Assembly: GCA_013398275.1 (NCBI GenBank)
Contig: VZSE01014929.1
Span: 1,029,295 to 1,093,294, forward strand
Source of the DNA: Promerops cafer
Taxonomy: Eukaryota; Chordata; Aves; Passeriformes; Nectariniidae
DNA length: 64,000 nucleotides
Direction of reading: 5' to 3'
Part shown: positions 1 to 11,538 of the stretch, piece after piece
Position numbering within the stretch: position 1 is the first letter of the stretch
How the letters are laid out: each line of letters opens with the position of its first letter
The notes under the pieces: model-generated
Databases searched by the model: none
The model's input: only the letters and a program-made list of their open reading frames with translations
What the model was told of the DNA's origin: nothing
Translations under genes and position numbers: made by a program

Positions 1-587
1 CAAATAATGAATTAAATGCTTGCACATACTGAGGCTTTACCCTCTGGTGTGTAATTAATATATGTGCACTGGAGACCCAGGTCTGGGGGAGTGTTTCATT
101 TCTTATTTATGATGTTTGCAAGGGGTTTTTTTCCCTCCAGCATACCTCTTACTGGCATACACAGAACGGCATGTAAATGACCACTGAGTAGGTGTCACTG
201 AAATCTTAGCAGATATAGAACAGGTAAATACCTTTGTTTGGTATGCTTTAGTAGATTTACTGTTTCTCTCAGCCTTTTATCTTTTCTATCTGAAAGTAAT
301 AGGAAGCTCCCAAATGACCAACATTTTGTTTTCAGAGGCAGGAAAACTGCATGTGGCAGGAAACAAACAAGCAATGAGATTTAAAAGTTCTTGTACCTCG
401 GAGCACAGCACTTAACCCTGAGGGACTGCAAGTAGAAAGGCACTTTCCACAGCAGACTACAGCATGCTTCTTTTATCCCCTTCTGGGTCCCCCTCCAGCA
501 CTGGCTGCCACCACTGACAGAGCACAGAAGTGTCTGTATACTGTATCTGCATGAAGCTTGGCAGCTTTCCTATTTTCTCATAACGGT
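1..587. other. Upstream intergenic DNA, nothing recognised
   Basis: AT-rich single-copy-looking sequence. I see no exon, RNA gene or identifiable repeat. If bird gene order follows other vertebrates, the next gene to the left would be TAX1BP1 on the opposite strand, but none of its coding sequence is visible. Confidence 0.5.
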
Positions 588-918
588 TTATGTTTTTCTG
601 AAAGGATCTGAAGACGTCTGTGTCCTCATATTAATGTGGTCTCCAGCTTCTCTAGCCTGGCTCAGGCAGTTGTTGTGTCTCCACCATTCTACTGGCTTTT
701 CTTGCTCCCTGGTTCCCTGAGCAGCTGTGCTCGAGCTGGGGGGCTTGGTGCAGCTCCAGTTCCCTGCTGAGACCAGTACCACCTGAGTGATGCAGGAATT
801 CTTTGTCAGCCTTGACTTGGCCCAAGGAAAAGGGCTGTTGGGTCATGCAGTGCACTTGTGAGAGCCTGAGCCTGGCCTGGGTCTCAACACAGAGATCGAC
901 TTGTGCTGCTTTCCCCAT
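588..918. other. GC-richer unassigned patch
   Basis: This stretch is clearly richer in G+C than its flanks and stays open in two overlapping minus-strand frames (88 codons at 652-918 and 64 codons at 588-782). The predicted peptides match no family I recognise and have low-complexity Gln/Ser/Glu composition. There is no good splice context. It may be an old repeat, a non-coding RNA exon or a conserved element; the open frames are probably a by-product of base composition. Confidence 0.3.
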
Positions 919-3900
919 AGCCCCTCATTCAGCTTGGAGACGGGTCTAAAGCTCTTGTGTAGCTATTTGTACAGAAAACTTCTCTGTCAACACATCTTGA
1001 GTCTCACCTTCTCTTAATGCCTGAGCTCTGAAACTCTTACATTATGAGTTCTTAAATTCTATGAAAAAAAATAATGATCATATTGCTACATACATTACAT
1101 ACAAATCAATTACTAAGAAACACAGTGCTAAAATGAAAATTCATCTTTAATTCACCCCCCAATGATTTATTATTCTATTGTGTCTATTAACATTGTGCAG
1201 AGAAGAATATGTTGGATTTGCTATGCAAATTTACATCCACAAAGTAACGTCACCTTTCTGGTGTTATTTGATCATCACCATTCAGAAATGCAAATATATT
1301 CTAATCACACAACTTTCATACCTTTTCTTATTTCACAAATTAATTTCCTTGTATAAGAAATATTTTTTAAAAGGCAGAATACTGTATAGCTTACATTTCT
1401 AGAACTTTCTACAAAAAGAAACATATTTATTAAATGGCTCTCTCTTTTGCTAGTAAATATTTTACATTATATTGTAGTCAAGTTAGCATACTTTGTTGTC
1501 CAAAGCGTGGTTGCATGTTGTTGTGTCTTGGAACTGGAAACTTTCAATCAAAATTAAATTTACATTATTAATATGGGTAACAACTCTTTTGAAACCACAG
1601 TAAGGTTACAGCCATGACATATGGCTTTACTTCACTACATGGCAAAAGATCTGTTGGGCCTGTAATAAGTGTTTTGTACACAAACACCATGGTAAAAATC
1701 TGTTTTTACAGTGTTTATTTCCATTATCTTTGCTAGGATATGTCAGTGGGCAACATTTAGTCTGCATATCTACATATTTTGAATATACCGTGTCTGTGCT
1801 GAAGGAGACTTTTTAAGGCTTTATGAAACTGCCTGCTTAGATGCTACCACTGAGGCCTGACTGAACTTGTCAACAATATCTGTTACTTATACAGCCTGTA
1901 AGTAGTGCAGCTTTTCCATAAAACTGGGTGACAGATGTATGAGTCTGAAAAACACTAAATTATCTTACCAGATTTGAGACCTTCACCCATCATAATCCAC
2001 ACATTGATATCTTTATTTTAGCATTCCCGGAATCCAGGCATTTTTCTGCGTGATAGAAGAGATGCCAAAAGCAAATTCTTTCTGTAGTTCTCTCTCTCCT
2101 TCCCAGACCTTTGTTGACTTGTGTTCCCCATTCTGCTGCAACTAGTCAACTGCCAAGGGAGAATTCATTGAATATTCTTCCTAGTTGTTTTCTAAATTAA
2201 AATACAGTTAGTCTTAGTTTTTGTCACATTAATCATAGGTCTGCTGGGGCCAAATCAACTCGTTTGTCAGTGGGAGTTTGCACAAGCTTTCAAGTGGGAT
2301 GGATTTTCTCCCACAAAAGAGCAAAAAAAAATCTTACGTATTGCACCCATTGCATGTCTAACATCACCCTGATTTTCCGTTTACATATTGCTTTTTGATC
2401 ATTTCACACTCAATATTTCACTTAGAAATAATTTCTATCACAACTGTACTCGGCCTTCAGTATTATTAGGTAGCATGGAATATATTCTGTGATGGTATGA
2501 AAGTTATTTCCAATAGGGCTTATGAAGAACAGCTGAGCAAGTACAACCTCCTGACCTCAAAGTGTTTGTTTACTGGGAACTATACTCCAGTTCTCTACAT
2601 TTAATCTGCCTTGGACCAAGCTGACATTCCCCTACTAGATTTATTGTAGCTCTAGAGGCTATTAGAAACACAACATTGTCACTGTTTATCTAATAAGATG
2701 GTAATAGGATTATATTAGACTAGTGATAATGGTACATTTATCTTCATTTTTTAATAGTAACAAACCAAAGTTTGATTTCATGTTTAGTGAAGTTAATGTG
2801 TTACTAGGGGAAAAAAACATTCAAAAAGTACTTTTCTTTCAAACAAATCAGTAATGGAAAATATTTTTTATTCCACTTTATTTGTAAATCAAAGCATTGG
2901 TTTGTGTACATGAGTAGGCATGCTATGTCAATTTTACAGAAATTATAATAATGACAAAATCTGACTCAGAAAACTGGGTTTCCTATATCAACAACTCTGG
3001 ATTTTGGAAGCTTGTCATGATGTTTTTTCTTGTGCATCTTTTGCTAGAATTTATCAGATATCAAAAGGCAAGCACAACAGACCAAATTTGCATTTCAATT
3101 ATACTTAGTTATAATAAAGATGTCCAGAGTAAATTAATTTCTTATTAGTGTCAGTAGCTCTTAAGACAACAAAAATCACATTTTTAAAATTCAGTAGAGA
3201 AATCCATTAATATATAACAGAACTTTAAGCAAAAATTAATAATAAACAAACTGTTCCACATCTATGCATTGTGTGTGGTGAAATTATAGTGCTAGACTTA
3301 AAACAAAGGTGCGTTTTTTATTTAAAACTCTTAAATATTACATAGAGTAAATTAATTTTAAATTTTCAGTAGGGCTGAAGTGTAGAAATAAGTTGGTTCT
3401 TTTATGTTGATTTATATTACTTTAGTAACAGTGTCCCTTTATCAAAAGTTAATTAATTGCTCTCTTGATCTGCAGTGGGTTATGCTCCTGGGTACTGTTT
3501 CTCCTAGGAAGCCAGTGGTAAGGAATGCACCTTGCTCCTTCAGGAACCTTACGTTGCTTCCTCTAAAATCAGGAACAAACTCTTAAGAATGTTGATAGGA
3601 GCAGGATTAACTCCCAGTGGGTGAAGTCAAGACTTTGCTCAGCAGCATGCCATATAAAGACAATCTTTCTCAAGCAATGTGGTTTACACTTTGGTGTAGG
3701 AAAACCTAAGGACTGAGTTAGCGCCAGGATTCTTCTTTCTATATCATAAGGAGGTTAGTTCAGGATTTTATCAGACTAATGTGAGGTTGATGCTTCTAGC
3801 CTGATACACAAATGTTGGTTGGAAAACCCCTATTTTTTCTGTGTTTTATATGTATGCATCATTTCCTGGGAAACGATTACCTAATCCTTATTCAGACTCC

Positions 3901-5279
3901 TTATGTTTGAGATCAATGTACCCATGTAGCTTTTCCATGTTGCTTTTCCCAGTTGCCCTACTATGTTCACTTTCTTTTGCTACATCAGTACCCAATAACT
4001 GGCAGAAGGGCATTGAGTGACTGTTTTGTGCAATTCCCACACAGATCAGTATGTTCTATATGTAGTGCATTGCAGGTAGAAGTAAAAATAAAATCACCAT
4101 GGCTGATACCAAATATTTATCATACGTAGCAATACTTCTTTTGGATTTTGTTTCCTTCTTCAACTGCTTTTACAGAATCTGCCCATCTAAATCTGAACCA
4201 AAGTCATTATCCTCTTTGAATTTCTGTCATGTGAAAGAAGCTTGTAAAAGAAGGTATTTAATAAACACTGCTAGATTCTAAATCCATTAGAAATGCTAAA
4301 CATATCTTTCAGTTAAAACACAAAAATGAAATCAATCCAAAATTGCTATGGGATGCTCTATGCGTAATTTACACTTTAAATTTTTTGTGTCAGTTCTCCA
4401 GTTCTTCTGTCAATTTCTTGTGTCTATTCATGGTACAACTTACATGCAGTCACCCACGTAAAACATTCTACTTATTTGTAAAAGACAGTAGCAGTTGAAG
4501 TTGCTCATAACCAGAACTGCAACACATTCCATTTAGCAAAATACTTAAGAAGACTAGTTCTTTGAGTGAAATCTTTCGGGGACTTTAGAAAATCCACAAT
4601 TTGTTCTATGAAATTCAGCTAGATAAAGTATCTCTATTACATCCTCCTTGTGTAGGAATTTGAACAGGACAATTGAATCCTTCTAGTAAATAGGTACTTG
4701 AATCTTTTGAGCCAGCTCTCCAGGAAACTCAGTCAGCACAGTCTAGCCTAAACATCCTAATAGGATCTATCAGAGCTAAAAAGAGGACAAAAACTCTTGT
4801 GCTTAACTGACCTTGGTATCAATTAGCATTGCTACTCTGTGGTAGCCTGCCCATTCTAACATTCGTCTGATGTCCCAGTGAGATGCAACTGCTTTCCAAA
4901 CTACAGTACAAATGCTTCTGACAAAACACACACTACATCTTCATACCAAAACAAAGTTTCTATGTTCCCCCAGGGCACTGCATTCCCACAGAAGCCTGGA
5001 ATTTGTGTCCCCTTAGGTATATGCAATATTCCAAACTTGGCACATATTTAGCTCAAGGTTGATTACTAAAATGCATACTACTGCAGGATATATAATATGA
5101 TTCAGAAAGAAATAAAGCAGGTCCAGTTACACAAGAGCTTTTTTTCTGTAGGCAAAAATAACCACTTGCATTGCTGCTATGCATTCCAGTTCGTTATCTA
5201 GCAAAACGAACACAGCTAAGAAATGAATGCTGCCCTGAGAATCCCAAATCAAATATTTACAAATGTGAAGAATGTTATG
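919..5279. other. Upstream intergenic DNA, nothing recognised
   Basis: AT-rich DNA with many poly-A and poly-T runs. Open frames up to about 65 codons are scattered and look random. I see no exon, tRNA-like fold or clear transposon. Confidence 0.5.
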
Positions 5280-5412
5280 TTGGACCCAAGGTCCCTCTAG
5301 CCTACTAGTCTGTCTCCAGAAATGACCAGTCAGAGAGGAAATACTTCGGGATATTTCTCTGGAATGCTTTCCCAGCTCCAACTATTTGCAGCTCAGGCCT
5401 TCCTGAGCAGCT
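5280..5412 (-). mobile_element. Old CR1/L3-type LINE fragment (probable)
   Basis: The stretch beginning near aaggtccctctag and ending near gccttcctgagcag resembles, as I remember it, the antisense 3' part of an ancient CR1-type LINE shared by birds, turtles and crocodilians (the 'ggtccatctagcccagtatcctgtctcc' type of segment). Divergence is high, so the edges are approximate and the family name is from memory. Confidence 0.45.
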
Positions 5413-5749
5413 ACACTGTGCTTTGATTGCATTTTCAAATATTGTAACAGGTCTCTGATGCAGACAAATACATGCAACAAATACAAGATGAAAGGTTGGA
5501 AGGAGGAATGGAACATGGTACCTTTGGCTACCAAATCATTTTGATTCAAGTTTCAAATGTACTGTTGCATCCACTATAGTTTCTTTTGGCCACACTAGGT
5601 AGTGTTAACACTGAATTTAAGTATCACTCTGCAATGAGGGTCCCATTTTACAAGCATTCTATGCTTGTAACTCTTGCTAAATTCAATGGAAATTTAGTTA
5701 TCAGCCCAGACTATAAAACTGGATGTCCTGAAAAGGATATCTCCCAAAA

Positions 5750-5838
5750 ATAATGGGGAAAAAAAAAAAACAACAAACCAACCCCCCCCCCAAAACCCCA
5801 CCCCAAAACAAAACCAAAACAAACCCCAAACCCAAACC
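5750..5838. repeat. A/C-only low-complexity tract
   Basis: Apart from its first few bases, the stretch consists almost only of A and C on the + strand: a run of about 13 A, then a run of about 11 C, then alternating A and C blocks. This is a purine/pyrimidine-asymmetric low-complexity repeat, prone to slippage and assembly error. Confidence 0.85.
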
Positions 5839-8800
5839 TCTGAGCAAATGTAATTATTTCATGCCAATGAAGTAAAGTCAGGGGCAGGCTCTGAAGTGAA
5901 TCTAGAAACCCTTTTCTTTCAGAGGTTCCTTATTATTAGACCTTTATATTAAGGGGGAAAAAAAGTTAAGAAAATGAAAACTGACAAAAAATACTATAAA
6001 TGTTCCGTGTTCTTTGGGTTGTGGGTTTTAAAAAATTCTTTGTTTTATCCTTTTACATTAAGACCTTTAAAGAAAAATAAGACGGCCATATTTTCAACAC
6101 CAAGAATGGAGTAGCCTTCTTTACTTTTTTTTTTTGTTTTGTTTATTTACATGTTTGATTCCATTTCTTTACATGTCCTGTAACTTAATGGGCACCATGT
6201 ACCAACACTTACAAAACTACTTACCTATTTATGTAGAATAGCAGCTGCCTTCTGTATTACAAATGCTCAGACAAGTTCTCATGTTTTAATATCCATGTTC
6301 CAATACCACAAACCATGATGTACACCTAAGGTATACATATACTTCTTACAGGGTAAGAAAATGAATCTCAGTCACTTAAACAAAAAGATCTAGATTTACT
6401 ATGTCACTAAGCATTATTTGGGTACTATATAAGTACATATACACATTTTTTGATGGTCTAAAACTGGGAACATCATTAGTCTTCCCATGAGTAATAATTT
6501 GGTTTTACATTACCAACACCCAGTAGTTTAGGAGCTGATTTAAGCCTGGCCCATTCAGTCCTTCCAGAGTGAGGACTGAGTGTGCCACTGCAAGCATTTG
6601 TTGAGCAGACAGTAAAACACATGACTGAAAGGCTGTAGGTTAACACTTCTATCTGCATGCCTGAGAAGGCCATAAACTGTAAAGCAAGGATGGGAATAAA
6701 CAGTGAGGGGGTTTAAAAATCCTGCTCATTTCACAGGTCCAGGATAGAAAGCTGTCAAAAGTCTGAACTGACTGGATTGAGTGAGACGATCTCCAGGTAT
6801 ACCTAGGTTTGAATGGCAACAATGACTTAGAGGGGTTTGGCAGCTAAAAAATCAGTTCTTAAAATAATATCTATACTGTTTTTATAAAGCACCATAAGAT
6901 CTGCCAATGAAAATAGACATATACCAGTTACATATTTACTATTTGTCTTTCTCATGTACAATCTTTATCCTGTTCTTTTTTATGTGTTGTACAAACCAAA
7001 CCCTACCTGTGCTAGAGCAACAAATAGGCTAGGAAGTTTTCCTTCAGAAAATAGTTCCAACCATAATCAGTATGATATTTTGAGATCCCATTTCATGCCT
7101 CAGTCATAAGGGTGGCATTACTGCTTTTAAGATACAACACACCATTGATGAAACAAAACTTTAAAGCAAATTAAACATTGGCAATCTTTCTACCACTGGC
7201 AAAGGCACACTTGTTAAGAGTTTGCCTTTGTGGCATGTTTGCAGTGTAATCACTGATTTCTGGAAAGATTTTCTGGCAGTTAAAGATAAAAATATCCAGT
7301 GAATTTATTTTTGTAGACAATTTTATACTTGACTCACATTACTTGAAAACATTTTAGCTTAAAAAGTAGAGATTATATGCACTCAAATGAGGTATATATC
7401 TCCATTCTTAACACAAGGAAAAAATAACAATTGGTAGAACCAAGCTATACAAATAACAGTTTATTTGCATTTTAACTAGTTAATTTCAGAAGTCATCCCA
7501 TACAAATCTTTATGGAATTCGCTACTAGGTATGAGTAAGGAGACCATGTTGTTTTGTTTGAAAAATAGCCAACAATAATGTCCTGGGGTTTAATGTAAGT
7601 AAAAGCTTTCATGGCCATTCACTTAAACCAAATATGTTTTTAAGTTAACAAAGCTTTTTCCCTTCATTTTGTGTTCAAAAAATGTAACTAGGTAAGCAAA
7701 GAAATAAACACACAAACCAAAATTAGATAGCAAGACTAAGTGAGATAAACTTCTACAAAGGCAGAGTTACTTTTAACAGAAGGAACTAACTGTTCGATAC
7801 ACCTACTAAAAGTTCAAACATCTCTAGAGGGCATTTTGGAGAAAATTAAAAACACAGAAACTCTATTAATTTCATTTTCTCCCTTCTGAAAATGCTCTGC
7901 AGTATGGTAGTTCTGCATCATCTAGTCTCACAAGTGCCTCCTTCTCATACTTGCTACCTTAGTGGTACTAAATTACTAATATCAGTTCTGTCAGTGTTCA
8001 TAAAGCAAGCAGAGATTCCATTTAATCTAATCTCAAGGAATTTTATCTGTCTGCAAAAGTACATTCTGTGCAAAAGCAATGTAAAAGCTATAGTATGATA
8101 GTGGTCGTGTCTGTAACAAGCTTTTATACGAAAGTGTGTTGGCAAAGTAATATAAGGCTAAGTCTACTACATTTTTATGAATAGGACTATCCTTTTTCCA
8201 CTTTCTCATACTTTTGTTTGGGAGTAATTATAGTGTCTTTTTATTATGTTGGTACTAAGTTTATTCTCCTCATATACCTTTGAAACAAAGAATGCATTAT
8301 TTATACCTACGCAAACAAAACCACCTTAGACATGAGAAAGGTGTAGAGAAAGATGCAATTATAGAGGTAAAGCTGCATCTTGTAATGAGATTTAAAAATC
8401 AGAATTCAAGGACCACGAGTACAGCATTAGACTCTTCGTGCATTCCTCTATATTTAGCTTCCCCCTGCCCCCCAAAAAAGAAATTGAAATCACTTTTCTA
8501 ACTCAGTTCAAACTTGATAGGAATCTAGACCAAATTGGTAAAAGGTCAATGACTCAGAAAATGTAAGGTGGTGATGAAGAAGTCTGGAATGCAAAAAACC
8601 CCCATGTTTTCTAAGTACTGTGCGATTACATGTAAAAATCAGCTTTCAAAACTTCCAAAGACCTTATTTGGACCATACCTCAGTACAAATTTCTGCCAGT
8701 ATAGCTGCTCAATGAGGAGCACCACCTCTTCTCATCACAAAAAAAATTCAAGTACAAGACAGTAGTCAGCCTCTTCCCACTGAGAAGGGTAGGCGTAGCT

Positions 8801-9504
8801 CAGTAGCTTTATTCGCTTGGCAGTCTTCAAATGGCCCAGCGAAAGAGATGAGTGAGCTTACAAAAATATTGGTATATTTGAGTCTACCGAGCTTCCAATG
8901 TTTTGCAAAGTGTTACCAAGTGGAAGAGTTTCTGTGTTTTGTGTCTCTTTCCATTGCTTTAATTACAGAGATTTTTCTTTTTTTCTCACGTCATATTCTG
9001 TCTCAATGCTCAGCTGAGAGGCAATGAGAGAAAGAAGCAACTGGGTGAAGGTATGAGATCAGCCTACTGAGTGGTAGCGCTCTCACGTCACAGTAAAGCT
9101 ACTATAGGACTACAGCCGCCTTCACTGCCCACAAAAGTCCTTTATAGTGAGCTAGGTTGATTTAACTATATTGAACTGTATTGCTTTATACGGGTAAATA
9201 TAAAAATATATATTACGGCACTGATAGGAGAGCCGAGCTCATATATATTTAGCCAATTCTTCCTGTGCTAACATATAATTGAGTGAAGACACGTTGTGGT
9301 GAGATCCAAGATCTGTGCCTCATGACTACACTCCCAGTAATACAGTAAATAGTACTGTAAATAGTACTATATAACAGCTACAAAAAAAGCTCTGCCCTAA
9401 CAAGAGTAACCTAATGACTGAGGGAGTACCCAGCACCCTGCCACAACAAAGTAAGGCAAGTTTTTCTGTCAGGAAAAGAAATTAACTATTTTGTTCCAAA
9501 GAGA
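5839..9504. other. Upstream intergenic DNA, nothing recognised
   Basis: AT-rich DNA without recognisable genes. Minor local structure includes an AT-rich inverted pair (9204-9213 with 9241-9250) and a near-duplicate of the motif gtaaatagtac at about 9345-9370. Neither suggests a functional RNA. Confidence 0.5.
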
Positions 9505-9747
9505 TGAACATGGCAGTCGCAGGACTGGAGCTGAAGCTTTGCTCTGAGAAGGCAGCACTCACCTGCCTCCAGCCTGCCCCCCTTCAGTGTGTGATGTGCT
9601 CCCTCACACACCCACCTGAAGCGCTCCTGGAGTTGCCAGCAGGGTCTCCAGATGCTGGGATGCAGGTGAGCAGCCCAGCTCTTGCAAATTTTATTGATGT
9701 TGATAAACCCTGTGTTAGGCCTTTGGGAAGTGCACTCTGGGCACAAT
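9505..9747. other. GC-rich unassigned block flanking the LTR
   Basis: A GC-rich stretch lies directly left of the LTR and is open in several overlapping frames on both strands. None of the translations resembles a known protein. It could be a decayed part of the neighbouring retroviral insertion, another repeat, or an upstream non-coding exon. Confidence 0.3.
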
Positions 9748-10577
9748 TGTATTGGTTTTGCGTGACAATATTTTGGCAGTGGGTGGGCGCTACAGGCCTG
9801 GCTTCTGTGAATAGAGGCCCCTGCAGCCCATGGTGACCCTGGTGGGACAAGCTGTTCCCCTGCAGCCCATGGAGGTCCACAGTGGAGCAGAGATCCATCT
9901 GCAGCTCATGGAGGACCCCACGCTGGAGCAGGTGGATGTGCCCAGAGGGCACAGAAGCCTGTGCTGGTGCGGGTTTGCTGGTAGGATCTGTGACCCCGCA
10001 GGGAGACCCACACTGGAACAGTCTGTTCCCGAGGGACTGCACCTCATGGATGGGGTCCTACACTGGAGCAGTTTGTTAAGATCTGCAGCCCAGGGGAAGG
10101 ATTCATACTGGAGAAGACCAGGGAGGAGTGTCTCCCATGGGAGGAACCCCATGCTGGAGCAGGGGAAGAGTGTGAGGAGTTCTCCCCTGGAGGAGGCAGA
10201 AGCGGCAGAGACACCGTGTGATGAACTGATTGCAAACCCCATTTCCCAAATTGCTGTGCCGCTGAGGGAGGAGGAAGTAGAAAAATCGGGAGTTAAGTTG
10301 ATGCCGGGAGGAAGGAAGGGGTGGGGACAAAGTGTTTTAAGACTTAGTTTTTATTCTCATTATCCTACTTTAATGTCATTGGTAACAAATTATATTAATT
10401 TCCCCAAGTTGAGCCTGTTTTGTCCAAGACAGTAACTGGTGAGTGCTCTCTCCTCATCGTTATATCGACCCACGAGCCTCTCGCTGTATTTCCTCCCCAC
10501 TGTCCAGCTGAGGAGGGGCAGCGATGGACCGGCTTTGGGGGGCGCTTGGCGCCCAGCCGGGGTAAAGCCCACACAAC
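9748..10577 (+). mobile_element. Endogenous retrovirus LTR, sense orientation
   Basis: The sequence begins with TGTATTGGTTTTGCGTGACA and ends near gccggggtaaagcccaca. It follows an LTR family I remember from bird genomes: a 5' TGTATTGG start, a middle made of repeated 'cagcccatgg...ctggagcag' units, a purine-rich gaggaggaag segment, a tattaatttccccaag segment, and a 3' cgacccacgagcctctcg...ccagctgaggaggggcagcg segment. No retroviral internal region follows, so this looks like a solo LTR. I found no clean target-site duplication; left flank acaat and right-side acaac are only suggestive. It ends about 900 bases upstream of the HIBADH start codon and runs in the same direction. Class (ERVL or ERVK-like) is uncertain. 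Its 201-codon open frame (9830-10435) is a by-product of the tandem units, not a gene. Confidence 0.8.
9820..10170 (+). repeat. Degenerate tandem units inside the LTR
   Basis: About seven diverged units share the pattern 'ctgcagcccatgg ... ccacactggagcag', with spacings of roughly 40-90 bases (starts near 9824, 9858, 9898, 9985, 10035, 10081 and 10128). Unit lengths vary, so this is an old amplified module within the LTR and not a young minisatellite. Confidence 0.75.
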
Positions 10578-10588
10578 GACGAAGCCAG

Positions 10589-10650
10589 TCACAGAATCGC
10601 AGAATGGTTTAGGTTGGAAGGGGATCTTGAAGATCACCTAATTCTAACCA
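10589..10650 (-). mobile_element. CR1 LINE 3' terminus, antisense
   Basis: The pattern tcacagaatcgcagaatgg, followed by ttaggttggaagggga and gaagatcacctaattctaac, is the antisense of the CR1 3' end, including its short terminal octamer-type repeat. Only about 60 bases remain, wedged between the LTR and the CpG-island promoter. Confidence 0.9.
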
Positions 10651-10914
10651 TCAATAAGCGCGAACTCTTATTTGCCACCTGACTCGACAAAACAGTGCAA
10701 GGCGGCTTTTTCCGTCGTCTCGAGGGCGCCGTCTCTCAACACAAGCTGTCTCCGCCAAAACGCCGGCGCTCCGTTCCTCTCTCGCTTCAGCCAAGCCTCT
10801 TCCCCTGCAGCAATGCAAGAAGACAGAGCGGCAGCGGGCAGGCAGAGGCAAGCAGAGCTGGAAAGAAACGCCTTCCCGGGCTCTGCGGGCAGCGGGATGC
10901 AATGTCCCACCGCC

Positions 10915-10919
10915 CCAAT
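10915..10919 (+). promoter_or_regulatory. CCAAT box candidate
   Basis: The sequence gccccaatgagg in the CpG island fits an NF-Y-type CCAAT box. The distance to the true start site cannot be measured because of the gap. NF-Y binding is inferred from the motif only. Confidence 0.4.
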
Positions 10920-10986
10920 GAGGTGCTCCAGCGCCGGCCCGGCCCCCGCCCCGCCCGCGCTCCGGCCGCAGCCGTCACGGGGCGGT

Positions 10987-10996
10987 GGGCGGGGCC
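10987..10996 (+). promoter_or_regulatory. GC box (Sp1/KLF type)
   Basis: GGGCGGGGCC is a full GC box directly against the left edge of the gap. More copies probably lie in the missing bases. Confidence 0.5.
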
Positions 10997-10997
10997 G

Positions 10998-11406
10998 NNN
11001 NNNNNNNNNNNNNNNNNNNNNNNNNNNNNNNNNNNNNNNNNNNNNNNNNNNNNNNNNNNNNNNNNNNNNNNNNNNNNNNNNNNNNNNNNNNNNNNNNNNN
11101 NNNNNNNNNNNNNNNNNNNNNNNNNNNNNNNNNNNNNNNNNNNNNNNNNNNNNNNNNNNNNNNNNNNNNNNNNNNNNNNNNNNNNNNNNNNNNNNNNNNN
11201 NNNNNNNNNNNNNNNNNNNNNNNNNNNNNNNNNNNNNNNNNNNNNNNNNNNNNNNNNNNNNNNNNNNNNNNNNNNNNNNNNNNNNNNNNNNNNNNNNNNN
11301 NNNNNNNNNNNNNNNNNNNNNNNNNNNNNNNNNNNNNNNNNNNNNNNNNNNNNNNNNNNNNNNNNNNNNNNNNNNNNNNNNNNNNNNNNNNNNNNNNNNN
11401 NNNNNN
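10998..11406. other. Assembly gap (409 N)
   Basis: A run of 409 undetermined bases sits in the middle of the CpG island. Extreme GC content on both sides (for example ggcggcaggcggcggcggg just after it) suggests sequencing dropout. It probably hides the transcription start and most of the 5' UTR. Long open frames that cross it are artefacts of the N run. Confidence 0.98.
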
Positions 11407-11474
11407 GCTCGCGGCGCGCGGGCGGTGGCGGCAGGCGGCGGCGGGCCGGAGGTCAATCGGCACGGGGGCGCAGC

Positions 11475-11538
11475 ATGGCCGCAGCGGTGGTGCGCAGGGG
11501 ACCAGCGGGCTGGTGGCGCTGGCACCGGCGGGTGATGG
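11475..11538 (+). CDS. HIBADH: HIBADH coding exon 1 (targeting peptide)
   Basis: First coding exon of 3-hydroxyisobutyrate dehydrogenase, the NAD-dependent valine-catabolism enzyme of the mitochondrial matrix. The start codon has a strong context (A at -3, G at +4). It encodes MAAAVVRRGPAGWWRWHRRVM plus one base of the next codon, then a canonical GTAAGG donor at 11539. The peptide has no acidic residue and carries several Arg plus Trp, as expected for a matrix-targeting presequence. The joined codon and exon 2 give VCSRTMASKTPVGFIG, matching the mammalian VCSRSVASKTPVGFIG that I recall. The presequence is about nine residues shorter than the human one. The frame stays open upstream into the gap, so an earlier ATG cannot be excluded, but the chosen ATG is the best visible. 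Confidence 0.9.

Noticed and set aside
9204..9250. Inverted repeat aaatatatat ... atatatattt as a possible small RNA hairpin
   Set aside because: Arms are only ten A/T bases with a 27-base loop, which is expected by chance in such AT-rich DNA and is unlike a microRNA precursor.
1..9500. Possible TAX1BP1 5' exons on the minus strand
   Set aside because: I looked for its conserved N-terminal coding region and saw nothing similar. The gene, if present, lies beyond the left edge.
9584..10435. Open frames of 150-201 codons on both strands at 9.6-10.4 kb
   Set aside because: They follow the GC-rich tandem units of the LTR. Equal openness on both strands and no protein similarity argue against coding.
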